This document shows, piece after piece, positions 57,201 through 64,000 of a stretch of DNA of 64,000 nt. Position 1 is the stretch's first letter. Every line of letters starts with the position of its first letter. The stretch is taken from assembly GCF_900109515.1 (NCBI RefSeq), contig NZ_FOBD01000001.1, forward strand, positions 1 through 64,000, read 5' to 3'. The notes under the pieces were generated by a model, which was not told where the DNA came from, did no database searches, and saw only the letters and a program-made list of their open reading frames with translations. The DNA comes from Paenibacillus sp. OK003. Lineage in GTDB: Bacteria > Bacillota > Bacilli > Paenibacillales > Paenibacillaceae. A program made the translations under genes and the position numbers.

Positions 57201-57708
57201 AATGATACATCGTCAGGAACGAATTGCCGTATATCCAGGCAGTTTTGATCCCGTAACTATGGGCCATCTGGACATTATTGCCCGGGCGTCGAAGCAGTTC
57301 GATCGCGTCATCGTGGCTGTGTTGAATAATATGAGCAAAAATCCATTATTTACGGTGGAAGAACGCAAGAGTCTTATTACGGAAGTCACGAGTCATCTGC
57401 CTAATGTGGAGGTGGATAGCTTCCGTGATCTGACGGCAAATTATGTACGGCAAAAAGATGCTCAGGTCATTGTCCGAGGTATCCGCTCGGTGACGGATTT
57501 TGAATATGAGCTTCAGCTGGCTTCGACGAACAGCAAGTTAAATCCGGATGCGGAGACCATTTTTATGATGACCAATCCGAAGTATTCTTATCTGAGCTCC
57601 AGCATCGTCAAGGAAATTGCCCACTACCACGGAGATGTCACCGATCTGGTCTCACCTGAAGTGGAAGCTGCGCTGCGTCAGAAAATTAGCGAGAAAACCG
57701 GCGGTTAA
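57193..57708 (+). CDS. coaD: Phosphopantetheine adenylyltransferase
   Basis: Transfers AMP from ATP to 4'-phosphopantetheine in coenzyme A synthesis. It has 171 residues from ATG 57193 with AGGAGG 6 bases before. [16 protein letters not shown] contains the TxGH nucleotidyltransferase motif; [13 protein letters not shown] and [11 protein letters not shown] are the second and third substrate/ATP regions. Its 3' end overlaps the convergent ylbJ stop by 23 bases. Confidence 0.97.
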   Translation: MSEMIHRQERIAVYPGSFDPVTMGHLDIIARASKQFDRVIVAVLNNMSKNPLFTVEERKSLITEVTSHLPNVEVDSFRDLTANYVRQKDAQVIVRGIRSVTDFEYELQLASTNSKLNPDAETIFMMTNPKYSYLSSSIVKEIAHYHGDVTDLVSPEVEAALRQKISEKTGG

Positions 57709-58942
57709 ACCAGAAGGTCAGCCCGGACAGGCAGATCATGACGGTGAGCAGCAATGCCAGACCGATACAGGCAGCAGGGAAACCAATCCAGACGGCATTG
57801 ATGATGTCGGAGGTGTTCATGCCTACCAGGGATTGCTTCGTTAGGAAAGGTGTCAAACCATTCCCCGGATTGTTCTGAAACGTGGCCCAGACTTCAGAAC
57901 TGTAACGGCTGAATGGCAGCCACAGCATCAAGCTGATGAAAAATGCAACCAATGCATGAAGCAGGCGGATTCCGGCAAAATACAACATGGACGTTGTGGC
58001 AAGTCCCGCAGCTTTCAGCACGGCGGAGACTTGCAGATGAGAGCACAGACCTCCCCAGCCGAGGATGGCCGCAAGCAAAGACATTAGCAGAACGGGTGTC
58101 AGTGGGCTCTGACTCAGGTGATAAGTTCCGAGATGCAGTTCCAGCAGTGAGGGCCAAAAAGCAACTGAAGTACCGGGGGTGATATAGAGAGTGAGCAGCC
58201 GAACAAACACGGCAAACACAATCATATATCCTCCGGTCATCATTAAAGTTTGTACAGCTTGGGAGACCGTGTCACCAAGCAATTTGCCGAACCCGCGTCC
58301 GTCACGTTCCTGGGCTTCGCGGGCTGCAAGCATCATTTGCGACCATAGGCTCCGTCGTTTGGACGAAGAAGGGTTTGCGGTTGATTGTTTTTCTCCTTTT
58401 GATTCCTTGGGTAGGAGTCGTACTCCGATCATGGTGGCCATCCAGCCACTAACCCAATGAACGATCAGAAGGAAATATCCGGCCACAGGCTGGTGAAGAA
58501 AAGCTGCACCAATGACAAGTATAATCATCAAAGGATTGGCGAAATGAGCTGCTGCTGCGACAATACCCGCCTGTTTGGCGGTAATTTGTTGATCCTGCAC
58601 TAAGCGGGAGGCGGTATCAGCTCCAGCAGGAAAGCCGCCGCACATGCCGACAGCAATAGCCAGTCCGGCTTTGCCCGGCAGACGGAACCAGCGCTGCATC
58701 AATGGCCCAAGTAAGACGCCAAGCGCGTGGGTAAAGCCGAACGCAGTCAGCATTTGGGATAACATCAGGAATGGAAGCATGGCCGGAAAGATGATTTTCC
58801 ACCAAATGTCCAAACCTTGAATAGAGGCATCGAATGCATCTTTTGGAGATACAACTACTGCAATTACCAGCAATAAAGCGCCGGTACTCATAAGTACCGT
58901 TCGTAACGGTCCAGAGCCCGTAACTTCGCTCTGCATTGTCAT
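57686..58942 (-). CDS. ylbJ: Sporulation integral membrane protein YlbJ
   Basis: Polytopic membrane protein of 418 residues with about eight to ten helices, nucleoside-recognition (Gate) fold. [19 protein letters not shown] and [14 protein letters not shown] near the N-terminus, [17 protein letters not shown] (about 102-118) and [15 protein letters not shown] (about 292-306) are typical. In B. subtilis YlbJ is a sigma-E product needed for heat-resistant spores. Gene order beside coaD and ylbL supports the name. It is convergent with coaD and overlaps its end. Confidence 0.93.
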   Translation of the reverse strand: MTMQSEVTGSGPLRTVLMSTGALLLVIAVVVSPKDAFDASIQGLDIWWKIIFPAMLPFLMLSQMLTAFGFTHALGVLLGPLMQRWFRLPGKAGLAIAVGMCGGFPAGADTASRLVQDQQITAKQAGIVAAAAHFANPLMIILVIGAAFLHQPVAGYFLLIVHWVSGWMATMIGVRLLPKESKGEKQSTANPSSSKRRSLWSQMMLAAREAQERDGRGFGKLLGDTVSQAVQTLMMTGGYMIVFAVFVRLLTLYITPGTSVAFWPSLLELHLGTYHLSQSPLTPVLLMSLLAAILGWGGLCSHLQVSAVLKAAGLATTSMLYFAGIRLLHALVAFFISLMLWLPFSRYSSEVWATFQNNPGNGLTPFLTKQSLVGMNTSDIINAVWIGFPAACIGLALLLTVMICLSGLTFWFNRRFSR

Positions 58943-59145
58943 TGTTTCACCTCATATGGATCGTGCCGCATACACTCGGCCAGGATTAGTTGTGGACGGC
59001 CGAATGACGTCCGTGGACGCTTCGGCCTTGACCGGGTAAGCTACTGTAAACAGCGGCCTATCCGGCCTGTACCATTGTATGCAAAAGCATGAGAGTGTTA
59101 GACTTATAATTATTGAAAGATACGCAAAGAACGGGGGCTCATGCA

Positions 59146-60186
59146 ATGAATCGGATTCGGAAATCTGGCGGATTCAGAGCTTCGATCTTTGTGATCGTGG
59201 TGGCTCTAGTCGTCTATGTTGCGGTATATATGCCAACGCCATATATCATTTATATGCCTGGCAGTGCCGACGAAGTAAAACCCATGGTTACCGTGAAAGA
59301 GGGGGATAAGGAAGAACGCGGTGTGTTTATGATGACGACAGTGTCGGCAACATACGCCAATGTGTTTTTACTAGGAACCTCCTTGTTTAATCGAAATGCC
59401 CAAGTGGATAAAAAAGAAGATCGGCTGCGTGGCAAAAGCGAAGCGGAATATTCTGCCGAACAGGTCTGGTTCATGAGTGATTCACAATCCTCGGCCATGG
59501 AGGCAGCTTATGAGCACGCGGGAGTGAAATACTCCATTGTTCCTGAGCATATTTTTGTATTTGGGCTGTCCGAAGATCCAAAGCCTAAGGGAGATATTGA
59601 GCCCGGAGATATTATTTTGGGTGTGGACGGAACGGCAACTCCAGACAATACGGTGCTGTCTGAGCAGTTAAAGAACAAAAAGGTCGGAGATACGGTTGAG
59701 ATGCAATTGGAGCGAGGCGGAGAGACCATCAGCCGCGACGTTCAATTGATTGAAGTGAAAGACAGTAAAACCGGTGAAGGTCGCCCGGCATTGGGTGTCA
59801 TGATCGGAGCGGTTCAGAAGGTGAAAGCAGAAGACCCGGATAAACAGATATCCTTCACGGATACTCAGGTAGGTGGTCCATCTGCCGGACTGATGTTCAC
59901 CCTGGAGATTTACAATCAGTTGACCCCTGGAGATTTGACGAAAGGTCACCGGATTGCTGGCACTGGCACCATTAACAAAGAAGGTGTAGTTGGCGCAATT
60001 GGTGGAGTTGTGCACAAAATTGTTGCGGCGGACCGGAAAGAAGCAGAATTTTTCTTTGTACCGAAGGACAATTATAAAGAAGCCGAAGCCAAGGCTGAAC
60101 AGATCGGCACCAAAATGAAACTCATTCCTGTCAGCACGGTGGATGATGCGCTGGCTTATCTGAAAACCTTGTCTGTTAAATCCTAA
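59146..60186 (+). CDS. SepM/YlbL-type PDZ and Lon-like serine protease
   Basis: Membrane-anchored protease, catalytic domain outside. From ATG 59146 (GGGGGC upstream; TTG 59113 also in frame) it has 346 residues: TM helix (about 9-29, FRASIFVIVVALVVYVAVYM), N-terminal region, PDZ domain (about 120-205, GDIEPGDIILGVDGTA), and an S16 Lon-type domain with the Ser/Lys dyad Ser246 (GGPSAGL) and Lys291 (GVVHKIVAAD). Family members process signalling peptides (Streptococcus SepM) or act with CtpA (B. subtilis YlbL). The substrate here is unknown. Confidence 0.92.
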   Translation: MNRIRKSGGFRASIFVIVVALVVYVAVYMPTPYIIYMPGSADEVKPMVTVKEGDKEERGVFMMTTVSATYANVFLLGTSLFNRNAQVDKKEDRLRGKSEAEYSAEQVWFMSDSQSSAMEAAYEHAGVKYSIVPEHIFVFGLSEDPKPKGDIEPGDIILGVDGTATPDNTVLSEQLKNKKVGDTVEMQLERGGETISRDVQLIEVKDSKTGEGRPALGVMIGAVQKVKAEDPDKQISFTDTQVGGPSAGLMFTLEIYNQLTPGDLTKGHRIAGTGTINKEGVVGAIGGVVHKIVAADRKEAEFFFVPKDNYKEAEAKAEQIGTKMKLIPVSTVDDALAYLKTLSVKS

Positions 60187-60241
60187 AACAATTATTATTA
60201 GTCAGCAGTATGCCTTGAATAAAGAATGGTAGGATAATTTC

Positions 60242-60292
60242 AAATCCCCCTATTGCAACGATGCCGAATCGGTTGCAATAGGGGGATTTTGT
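60242..60292. terminator. Strong bidirectional terminator between sepM-type gene and tmcAL
   Basis: Perfect 18-base arms AAATCCCCCTATTGCAAC (60242-60259) and its complement (60272-60289). The remaining stretch to 60487 has only a doubtful 67-codon minus-strand frame (60240-60443) and nothing I can assign. Confidence 0.95.
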
Positions 60293-60487
60293 TTGAGTAA
60301 TCGATATTAAATAACGGATTATTAAAGGGAGTCTGATCTAGCTTATACCAATAGTTCAGGATTGCATCAATCCCGGTACAAGCTTGGGCACCCGGCAAAA
60401 AAACGTATGAGTTGATCCCATTGAGTAGTGTTGAGGACTTCAAAATCGTTTATGTTGAGCCAGCTATGGAAAGGACTGAACGTAGAG

Positions 60488-61720
60488 TTAGAGTCTCACA
60501 GGTGGTTCAAAGTAGTCACTGTACATCATACGTGTATTGGTGTGTTCGCAGGCGAGGGCATATGCTGCCTGAGCTTGTACATCCAGCTCCAACTGGTTAT
60601 GGACAAAGGTTGATGGTTTCAGCAGAACGGGCAGGGAAGCCGTCTTTTTCATCTGTTTCAAGAGGCCCTGTCCTTGTGCATTAAACCCAAGCACTCGAAG
60701 ATATGCTGGCCCTTCAGCCAGCTTCTTGGGCGAACATTCGGCCTTGGTATGATTGAGCAGGATATGGGCCAGCATGCGCTGCAGCTTTGTGCGGGTGTAG
60801 CGTTTCGTCTTGAGTGCGTTCAGCAACGCCTCGACTGAAGGCTCCGGGAGCTGAGCGAGCGTACGGCTCAACCGGTGTTCGAGTCCTTCCGTGACCTCGG
60901 CAATCTGCTCCAGCTCGTGGGCACGGCGTGTGGCCGCGATGTGCAGCAGCGGCTGTGCAAAGCGCTCCCAGTGCACGGGAGCGCGCCCTTCCTGCCATTC
61001 GCGTCGCAGAATGGCAAGGGTTGCCGCCGGCACGTATGGCGCGGCGGCTTCGGGCCCGTCCGCCATCAGCAGGCGGCGGACGGCGGTTGCACTGGCGATC
61101 GCCCCCGGTCCGGGCGTCGCCTCATGATACGCGGCACCGGTACGCGCCGCCGTAAAGGGCTTGATCGCGCTGCTCAGCCGTTGCAGCGCGATCAGGTAGT
61201 GCAGCCCAAGCGAATTGTTGGGCTGCCCCAGCAGTGCAGCGGCGTCGTCCGCATCGACGCCGCCAGGCGCCAGCGCTGCCGCCGCACCTGCGTACGCGGC
61301 GGGATAGCTGGCGCCTTCCCGCAGGCGGCGCGCGATATCCTCGCGCAGCCCTGCGGGCTCCACAGCCAGCACGCGCGCAATGCGCTGCAGGCTGTCCAGG
61401 TCGCCGGACTCGCTGCCAAAGCAGAGCGAGTCCACCACGCCTGTGCGGTGCAGCAGGGACACCGCACCAAAGGCGAACCACTCAGCCGGTTGTACAGCAT
61501 ACGCAACCGGCAGTTCAATCACCAGATCGGCGCCAGCATGCAGCGCCATCTCCGTGCGCGCCCTTTTGCCCACGATGGCGGGTTCGCCGCGCTGGAGGAA
61601 AGGGCCGCTCATCACAGCCACAACAACGTCTGCTCCACTGAGCCGTCTGGCTTCACTCAGATGGTAGACATGTCCGTTATGTAAAGGGTTATATTCAACA
61701 ATGACGCCAACGGCTTTCAT
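60488..61720 (-). CDS. tmcAL: tRNA(Met) cytidine acetate ligase TmcAL (YlbM)
   Basis: ATP- and acetate-dependent formation of N4-acetylcytidine at the wobble base of elongator tRNA-Met. From ATG 61720 (AAAGGAG upstream) it has 410 residues. The adenylyltransferase fold has GVIVEYNPLHNGHVYHL (HxGH motif), VVAVMSGPFLQRGEPAI, CFGSESG and QPNNSLGLHYLIAL; the C-terminal part has KRYTRTKLQRMLAHILL. The gene sits in the usual ylbL-ylbM-ylbN context. Odd: the stretch around 60950-61600 is extremely GC-rich compared with the rest of the window, with Ala/Arg/Gly-rich coding. Confidence 0.94.
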   Translation of the reverse strand: MKAVGVIVEYNPLHNGHVYHLSEARRLSGADVVVAVMSGPFLQRGEPAIVGKRARTEMALHAGADLVIELPVAYAVQPAEWFAFGAVSLLHRTGVVDSLCFGSESGDLDSLQRIARVLAVEPAGLREDIARRLREGASYPAAYAGAAAALAPGGVDADDAAALLGQPNNSLGLHYLIALQRLSSAIKPFTAARTGAAYHEATPGPGAIASATAVRRLLMADGPEAAAPYVPAATLAILRREWQEGRAPVHWERFAQPLLHIAATRRAHELEQIAEVTEGLEHRLSRTLAQLPEPSVEALLNALKTKRYTRTKLQRMLAHILLNHTKAECSPKKLAEGPAYLRVLGFNAQGQGLLKQMKKTASLPVLLKPSTFVHNQLELDVQAQAAYALACEHTNTRMMYSDYFEPPVRL

Positions 61721-62010
61721 ATGAGAACGCGCTCCTTTCGGTAAATATTCAATTGGGGACAAATCGTTCGCTTCCTAGCCCGATAATATACGAGCTCATC
61801 TTGTTCCATAATAGGACATGGATATACCTTTGTTCAAATCCTATCGCAGTGTATACAACGAAAAAGAAAAGAATCCTTCTCGTCGATATAGCCCGAACCC
61901 ACCCTCAAAATGCATGACTTGTAGTTTAACTCACAGTAAGCCTATAATGGTTCAGAGATCGAATGCGGATTAGGCTCGTCATTTTCAAAAAGGGTGTAAA
62001 GTTAAAAGTG

Positions 62011-62040
62011 TTGACAAACGTCTTGAAAAATCGGTATAAT
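62011..62040 (+). promoter_or_regulatory. Sigma-A promoter of yceD-rpmF
   Basis: TTGACA (62011-62016), an 18-base spacer and TATAAT (62035-62040): both boxes perfect. The transcript would have a leader of about 155 bases before yceD. The stretch 61763-62010 shows no gene. Confidence 0.85.
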
Positions 62041-62204
62041 GATTTTTGTTTGTTAAGTCAATTTCATAATACTTTTAACGATGAATCGTCAGAATACATA
62101 CAGTCAGGAATATGATGTGTTGCAAGAGTCAGGCTTGACCTGTATAACTGTCGTAAGGCGTTTAACTTACATTATGAGATTGGTTTCGTTTGGAGTGATG
62201 GGAA

Positions 62205-62711
62205 ATGTTAATGCCATTTCGCAAAGTGGCTACCAGTGACCGACCCCTGCAGTTCAATGAACAGTGGGATATCAAGGAACTGGTTTCTAACCGACAGGAT
62301 ATCACAGCCGTTACCCCGCTGACTGCGGATTTATCTGCAGAATACAGAGAGGGCGACGTTGTGGATGTTCATGGCAAACTGACAGCAGGAGTGGACATGT
62401 TATGCTCCCGATGTCTTAAGCCGATTAATGAACATTTTCATATTGATTTTCATGAGCAATTCAAGCAGGGGAAACAGCCAGAGGAATTGCCCGAAGACGA
62501 CGATACTTTCTACGTGGATGGAGAGAGCGTTGATTTGAAAGGTTATGCCGAGGAAGCTTTTCTGCTGGATCTTCCGTTTATACCGCTATGCAGCGATACA
62601 TGCAAAGGGTTATGCCCCAAGTGTGGCCATGAGCTGAACGAAGGTGACTGCGGTTGTGATAACCAAGTTATCGATCCGCGGCTTGCAGGGCTCAAGGATT
62701 TTTTTAAATGA
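62205..62711 (+). CDS. yceD: YceD/YlbN family (DUF177) protein
   Basis: Conserved partner of rpmF, linked in other organisms to 23S rRNA accumulation and ribosome assembly. It has 168 residues; ATG 62205 or 62211 follows GGAGTGATGG. A CSRC pair (about 67-70) and a second cluster CSDTCKGLCPKCGHELNEG (about 128-146) mark the family's zinc-like region. It precedes rpmF by about 70 bases and shares its strong promoter. Confidence 0.92.
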   Translation: MLMPFRKVATSDRPLQFNEQWDIKELVSNRQDITAVTPLTADLSAEYREGDVVDVHGKLTAGVDMLCSRCLKPINEHFHIDFHEQFKQGKQPEELPEDDDTFYVDGESVDLKGYAEEAFLLDLPFIPLCSDTCKGLCPKCGHELNEGDCGCDNQVIDPRLAGLKDFFK

Positions 62712-62779
62712 GCATGAGTGAAAATCGAACATTGTAACAACTACCTGCAAAGGTTGATTTTGATAAGGAGGTGGGAATA

Positions 62780-62953
62780 ATGGCAGTACCTCAACGGAGA
62801 ACGTCCAAGACGCGTCGCGACAAACGTCGCACTCACTTTAAATTGGCTGTACCGGGCATGGTGAAATGTGAACAATGTGGCGAACTTAAACTTAGTCACC
62901 ACGTGTGCAAAGTGTGCGGAACGTACAAAGCAAGAGAGATCATCTCTCAATAA
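62780..62953 (+). CDS. rpmF: 50S ribosomal protein L32
   Basis: Zinc-ribbon type L32 of 57 residues from ATG 62780, which has AAGGAGGTG at ideal distance. [16 protein letters not shown] is the standard basic start; the two CxxC pairs (CEQCGE and CKVCGT) identify the zinc-binding (C+) form. Terminated by a strong hairpin. Confidence 0.98.
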   Translation: MAVPQRRTSKTRRDKRRTHFKLAVPGMVKCEQCGELKLSHHVCKVCGTYKAREIISQ

Positions 62954-62965
62954 TAGCTAGACATC

Positions 62966-63001
62966 AAGTAGCACTTCATTTCGATGAGGTGCTACTTTTT
63001 T
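62966..63001 (+). terminator. Terminator of yceD-rpmF
   Basis: AAGTAGCAC (62966-62974) pairs with GTGCTACTT (62989-62997) through an ACTTCAT/ATGAGGT stem; seven T follow. Confidence 0.95.
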
Positions 63002-63170
63002 TAGATCTACAGCATCGCAAGAATGACTACCTCTATCTGTATTCTATCTTCTTGAATATAGTTCAATATATGTTTTTGATATTTTAGTAAGGCTCGTTAC
63101 GGGTTGTGTTTGGGGCTGTGAAGCCAGGCTCTGCAAGGCAGGATTGTTTTTGCTCAGCCAGCCTTTCTTT

Positions 63171-63214
63171 TTGACACGGGATGAGATATACTATAGTTTA
63201 GTACCAGGTTCTAA
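63171..63214 (+). promoter_or_regulatory. fapR promoter with FapR box
   Basis: TTGACA (63171-63176) and TATAGT (63192-63197, short 15-base spacer) precede the imperfect palindrome TTAGTACCAGGTTCTAA (63198-63214), which has the form of the known FapR operator (TTAGTACC-like half site). This indicates malonyl-CoA-relieved autorepression. The 62998-63170 stretch holds no gene I can see. Confidence 0.8.
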
Positions 63215-63351
63215 GATTTGACGTTACATAAACATGGACCATGATTCGTGTGAGAACGACCCTGCTGAACAGGGATGCAACTATAGAAGCAATGTGAAAG
63301 AATATATTGAACTGACCGGATTAGGCGGTTCCTTAAACGATACAGCGGGGG

Positions 63352-63954
63352 GTGTCAGGCATCGAACGTGTACCGAAGAGACAGAGGCAGCAGCAGTTAA
63401 CCAAAATGATCGAAGACAACCCGTTTGTGACGGATCAGGAACTTACACGCCAATTGAAGGTGAGTATTCAGACGATTCGTCTCGACAGACTGGAGCTTGG
63501 GATTCCCGAGCTTCGGGAGCGAATGAAACTGATGGCGGAGCGTTCCTATGATCAGGTGCGCTCCTTGCCCCTGCATGAGATTATCGGTGATATTGTGGAC
63601 TTGCAACTGGACAAGAGCGGGATTTCCTTGTTTGAGATTAAGGAAGAACACGTATTTTCGAGAACGGGCATTGCTCGGGGACACTATGTTTTTGCACAGG
63701 CCAACTCGTTGGCTGTAGCCGTTATTAATGACGAGATTGCTTTGACGGCGTCCGCAGACATTCGTTTTGTTCGTTCGGTTCATTTGGCCGAGAAATGTAT
63801 TGCGAAGGCCTATGTGAGATCGATTCCGGGTCAAAAGGGCAAAGCCAAAGTAGAAGTGTTCACCTATGTAGGTGAAGAAATGGTGTTTCAAGGCAACTTT
63901 GTAATCTACCATTCAGGTGGAGAAGACAGCGTAGAAGGAGGTCATTTGGGATGA
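63352..63954 (+). CDS. fapR: Fatty acid and phospholipid synthesis repressor FapR
   Basis: Malonyl-CoA-sensing repressor of lipid synthesis. Up to 200 residues; GTG 63352 or the GTG at 63370, which aligns better with the start of B. subtilis FapR (188 residues). Neither has a perfect ribosome binding site. The N-terminal DeoR-like HTH has FVTDQELTRQLKVSIQTIRLDRLELGIPELRER; the C-terminal hot-dog domain carries FSRTGIARGHYVFAQANSLAVAV, which lines the effector tunnel. It overlaps plsX by ATGA and has a FapR box in its promoter. Confidence 0.95.
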   Translation: MSGIERVPKRQRQQQLTKMIEDNPFVTDQELTRQLKVSIQTIRLDRLELGIPELRERMKLMAERSYDQVRSLPLHEIIGDIVDLQLDKSGISLFEIKEEHVFSRTGIARGHYVFAQANSLAVAVINDEIALTASADIRFVRSVHLAEKCIAKAYVRSIPGQKGKAKVEVFTYVGEEMVFQGNFVIYHSGGEDSVEGGHLG

Positions 63955-64000
63955 AAATCGTCATTGATGCCATGGGAGGCGATAACGCACCTGCGGCAAC
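63951..64000 (+). CDS. plsX: Phosphate acyltransferase PlsX, 5' end only
   Basis: Only the first 16 codons are present (MKIVIDAMGGDNAPAA), a sequence diagnostic for PlsX, which makes acyl-phosphate from acyl-ACP for phospholipid synthesis. ATG follows GAAGGAGG and overlaps the fapR stop. Cut by the window edge. Confidence 0.93.
   Translation, partial: MKIVIDAMGGDNAPAA

Noticed and set aside
60240..60443. Minus-strand 67-codon frame between the sepM-type gene and tmcAL
   Set aside because: TTG start without ribosome binding site, ends inside the terminator stem, and no family recognised; a remnant is possible but unsupported.
60875..61684. Open frame of 269 codons on the plus strand opposite tmcAL
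   Set aside because: It exists because the GC-rich segment removes stop codons. The minus strand has all TmcAL motifs, and this frame shows no family features or ribosome binding site.

Overview
The window is bacterial chromosome from a low-to-mid GC, endospore-forming Firmicute, most likely Paenibacillus. I infer this from the strong AGGAGG-type ribosome binding sites with many GTG and TTG starts, the sporulation genes (ylbJ type, lipC-like spore lipase), the conserved rsmD-coaD-ylbJ-sepM/ylbL-tmcAL/ylbM-yceD-rpmF-fapR-plsX order at the right end, and the wealth of glycoside hydrolases, AraC regulators and YesMN two-component systems. I saw no rRNA, tRNA, CRISPR array, intact insertion sequence or prophage block.

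Left part (1-8.7 kb): a large cytoplasmic GH3 glycosidase with an inserted domain, an MFS exporter, a MarR-regulated second MFS exporter with a legible promoter and operator, an orphan RbsD/FucU sugar mutarotase behind a tiny leader ORF, a GNAT acetyltransferase and a TraX-like membrane protein. 8.7-14.3 kb (minus strand): a chemoreceptor followed closely by a single-module NRPS-like enzyme (half condensation domain, adenylation, carrier, terminal reductase). This pair is the most unusual genetic arrangement in the window. 14.9-20.4 kb: rpiA-GNAT-MarR operon, a lone CheY-like receiver protein, a membrane-anchored alpha/beta hydrolase, two decaying genes (a frameshifted small membrane protein and a truncated methyltransferase), a BadF-type sugar kinase and a GNAT. 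20.6-29 kb: MarR plus MMPL/YdgH-type exporter, a LipC-like lipase, an APH-fold kinase, then on the minus strand a Tet(M)-like ribosome-protection GTPase and a TPR membrane protein.

29.2-55 kb is a plant cell-wall sugar island. It holds an AraC regulator divergent from uxaB-uxaA (galacturonate catabolism), a WYL regulator with a companion gene, GH42 beta-galactosidase divergent from its AraC regulator, an esterase/acetylxylan esterase/SMP-30 lactonase cassette, secreted GH74-X2-CBM3 xyloglucanase, the YesN/YesM two-component pair, a CUT1 sugar ABC importer without ATPase, and GH2 beta-galactosidase. Outside the cell GH74 cuts xyloglucan; the importer presumably takes up the oligosaccharides; GH2, GH42 and GH3 enzymes and esterases trim them inside. 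CcpA-type cre sites precede uxaB, the GH74 gene and the ABC operon.

55-64 kb: three small genes of unknown function, then the housekeeping block rsmD-coaD, ylbJ (convergent and overlapping), sepM/ylbL, tmcAL (with a striking internal GC-rich segment), yceD-rpmF under a near-consensus sigma-A promoter, and fapR-plsX preceded by a FapR box. plsX runs off the right edge. All starts, motifs and hairpins were read by eye; no database search was run.
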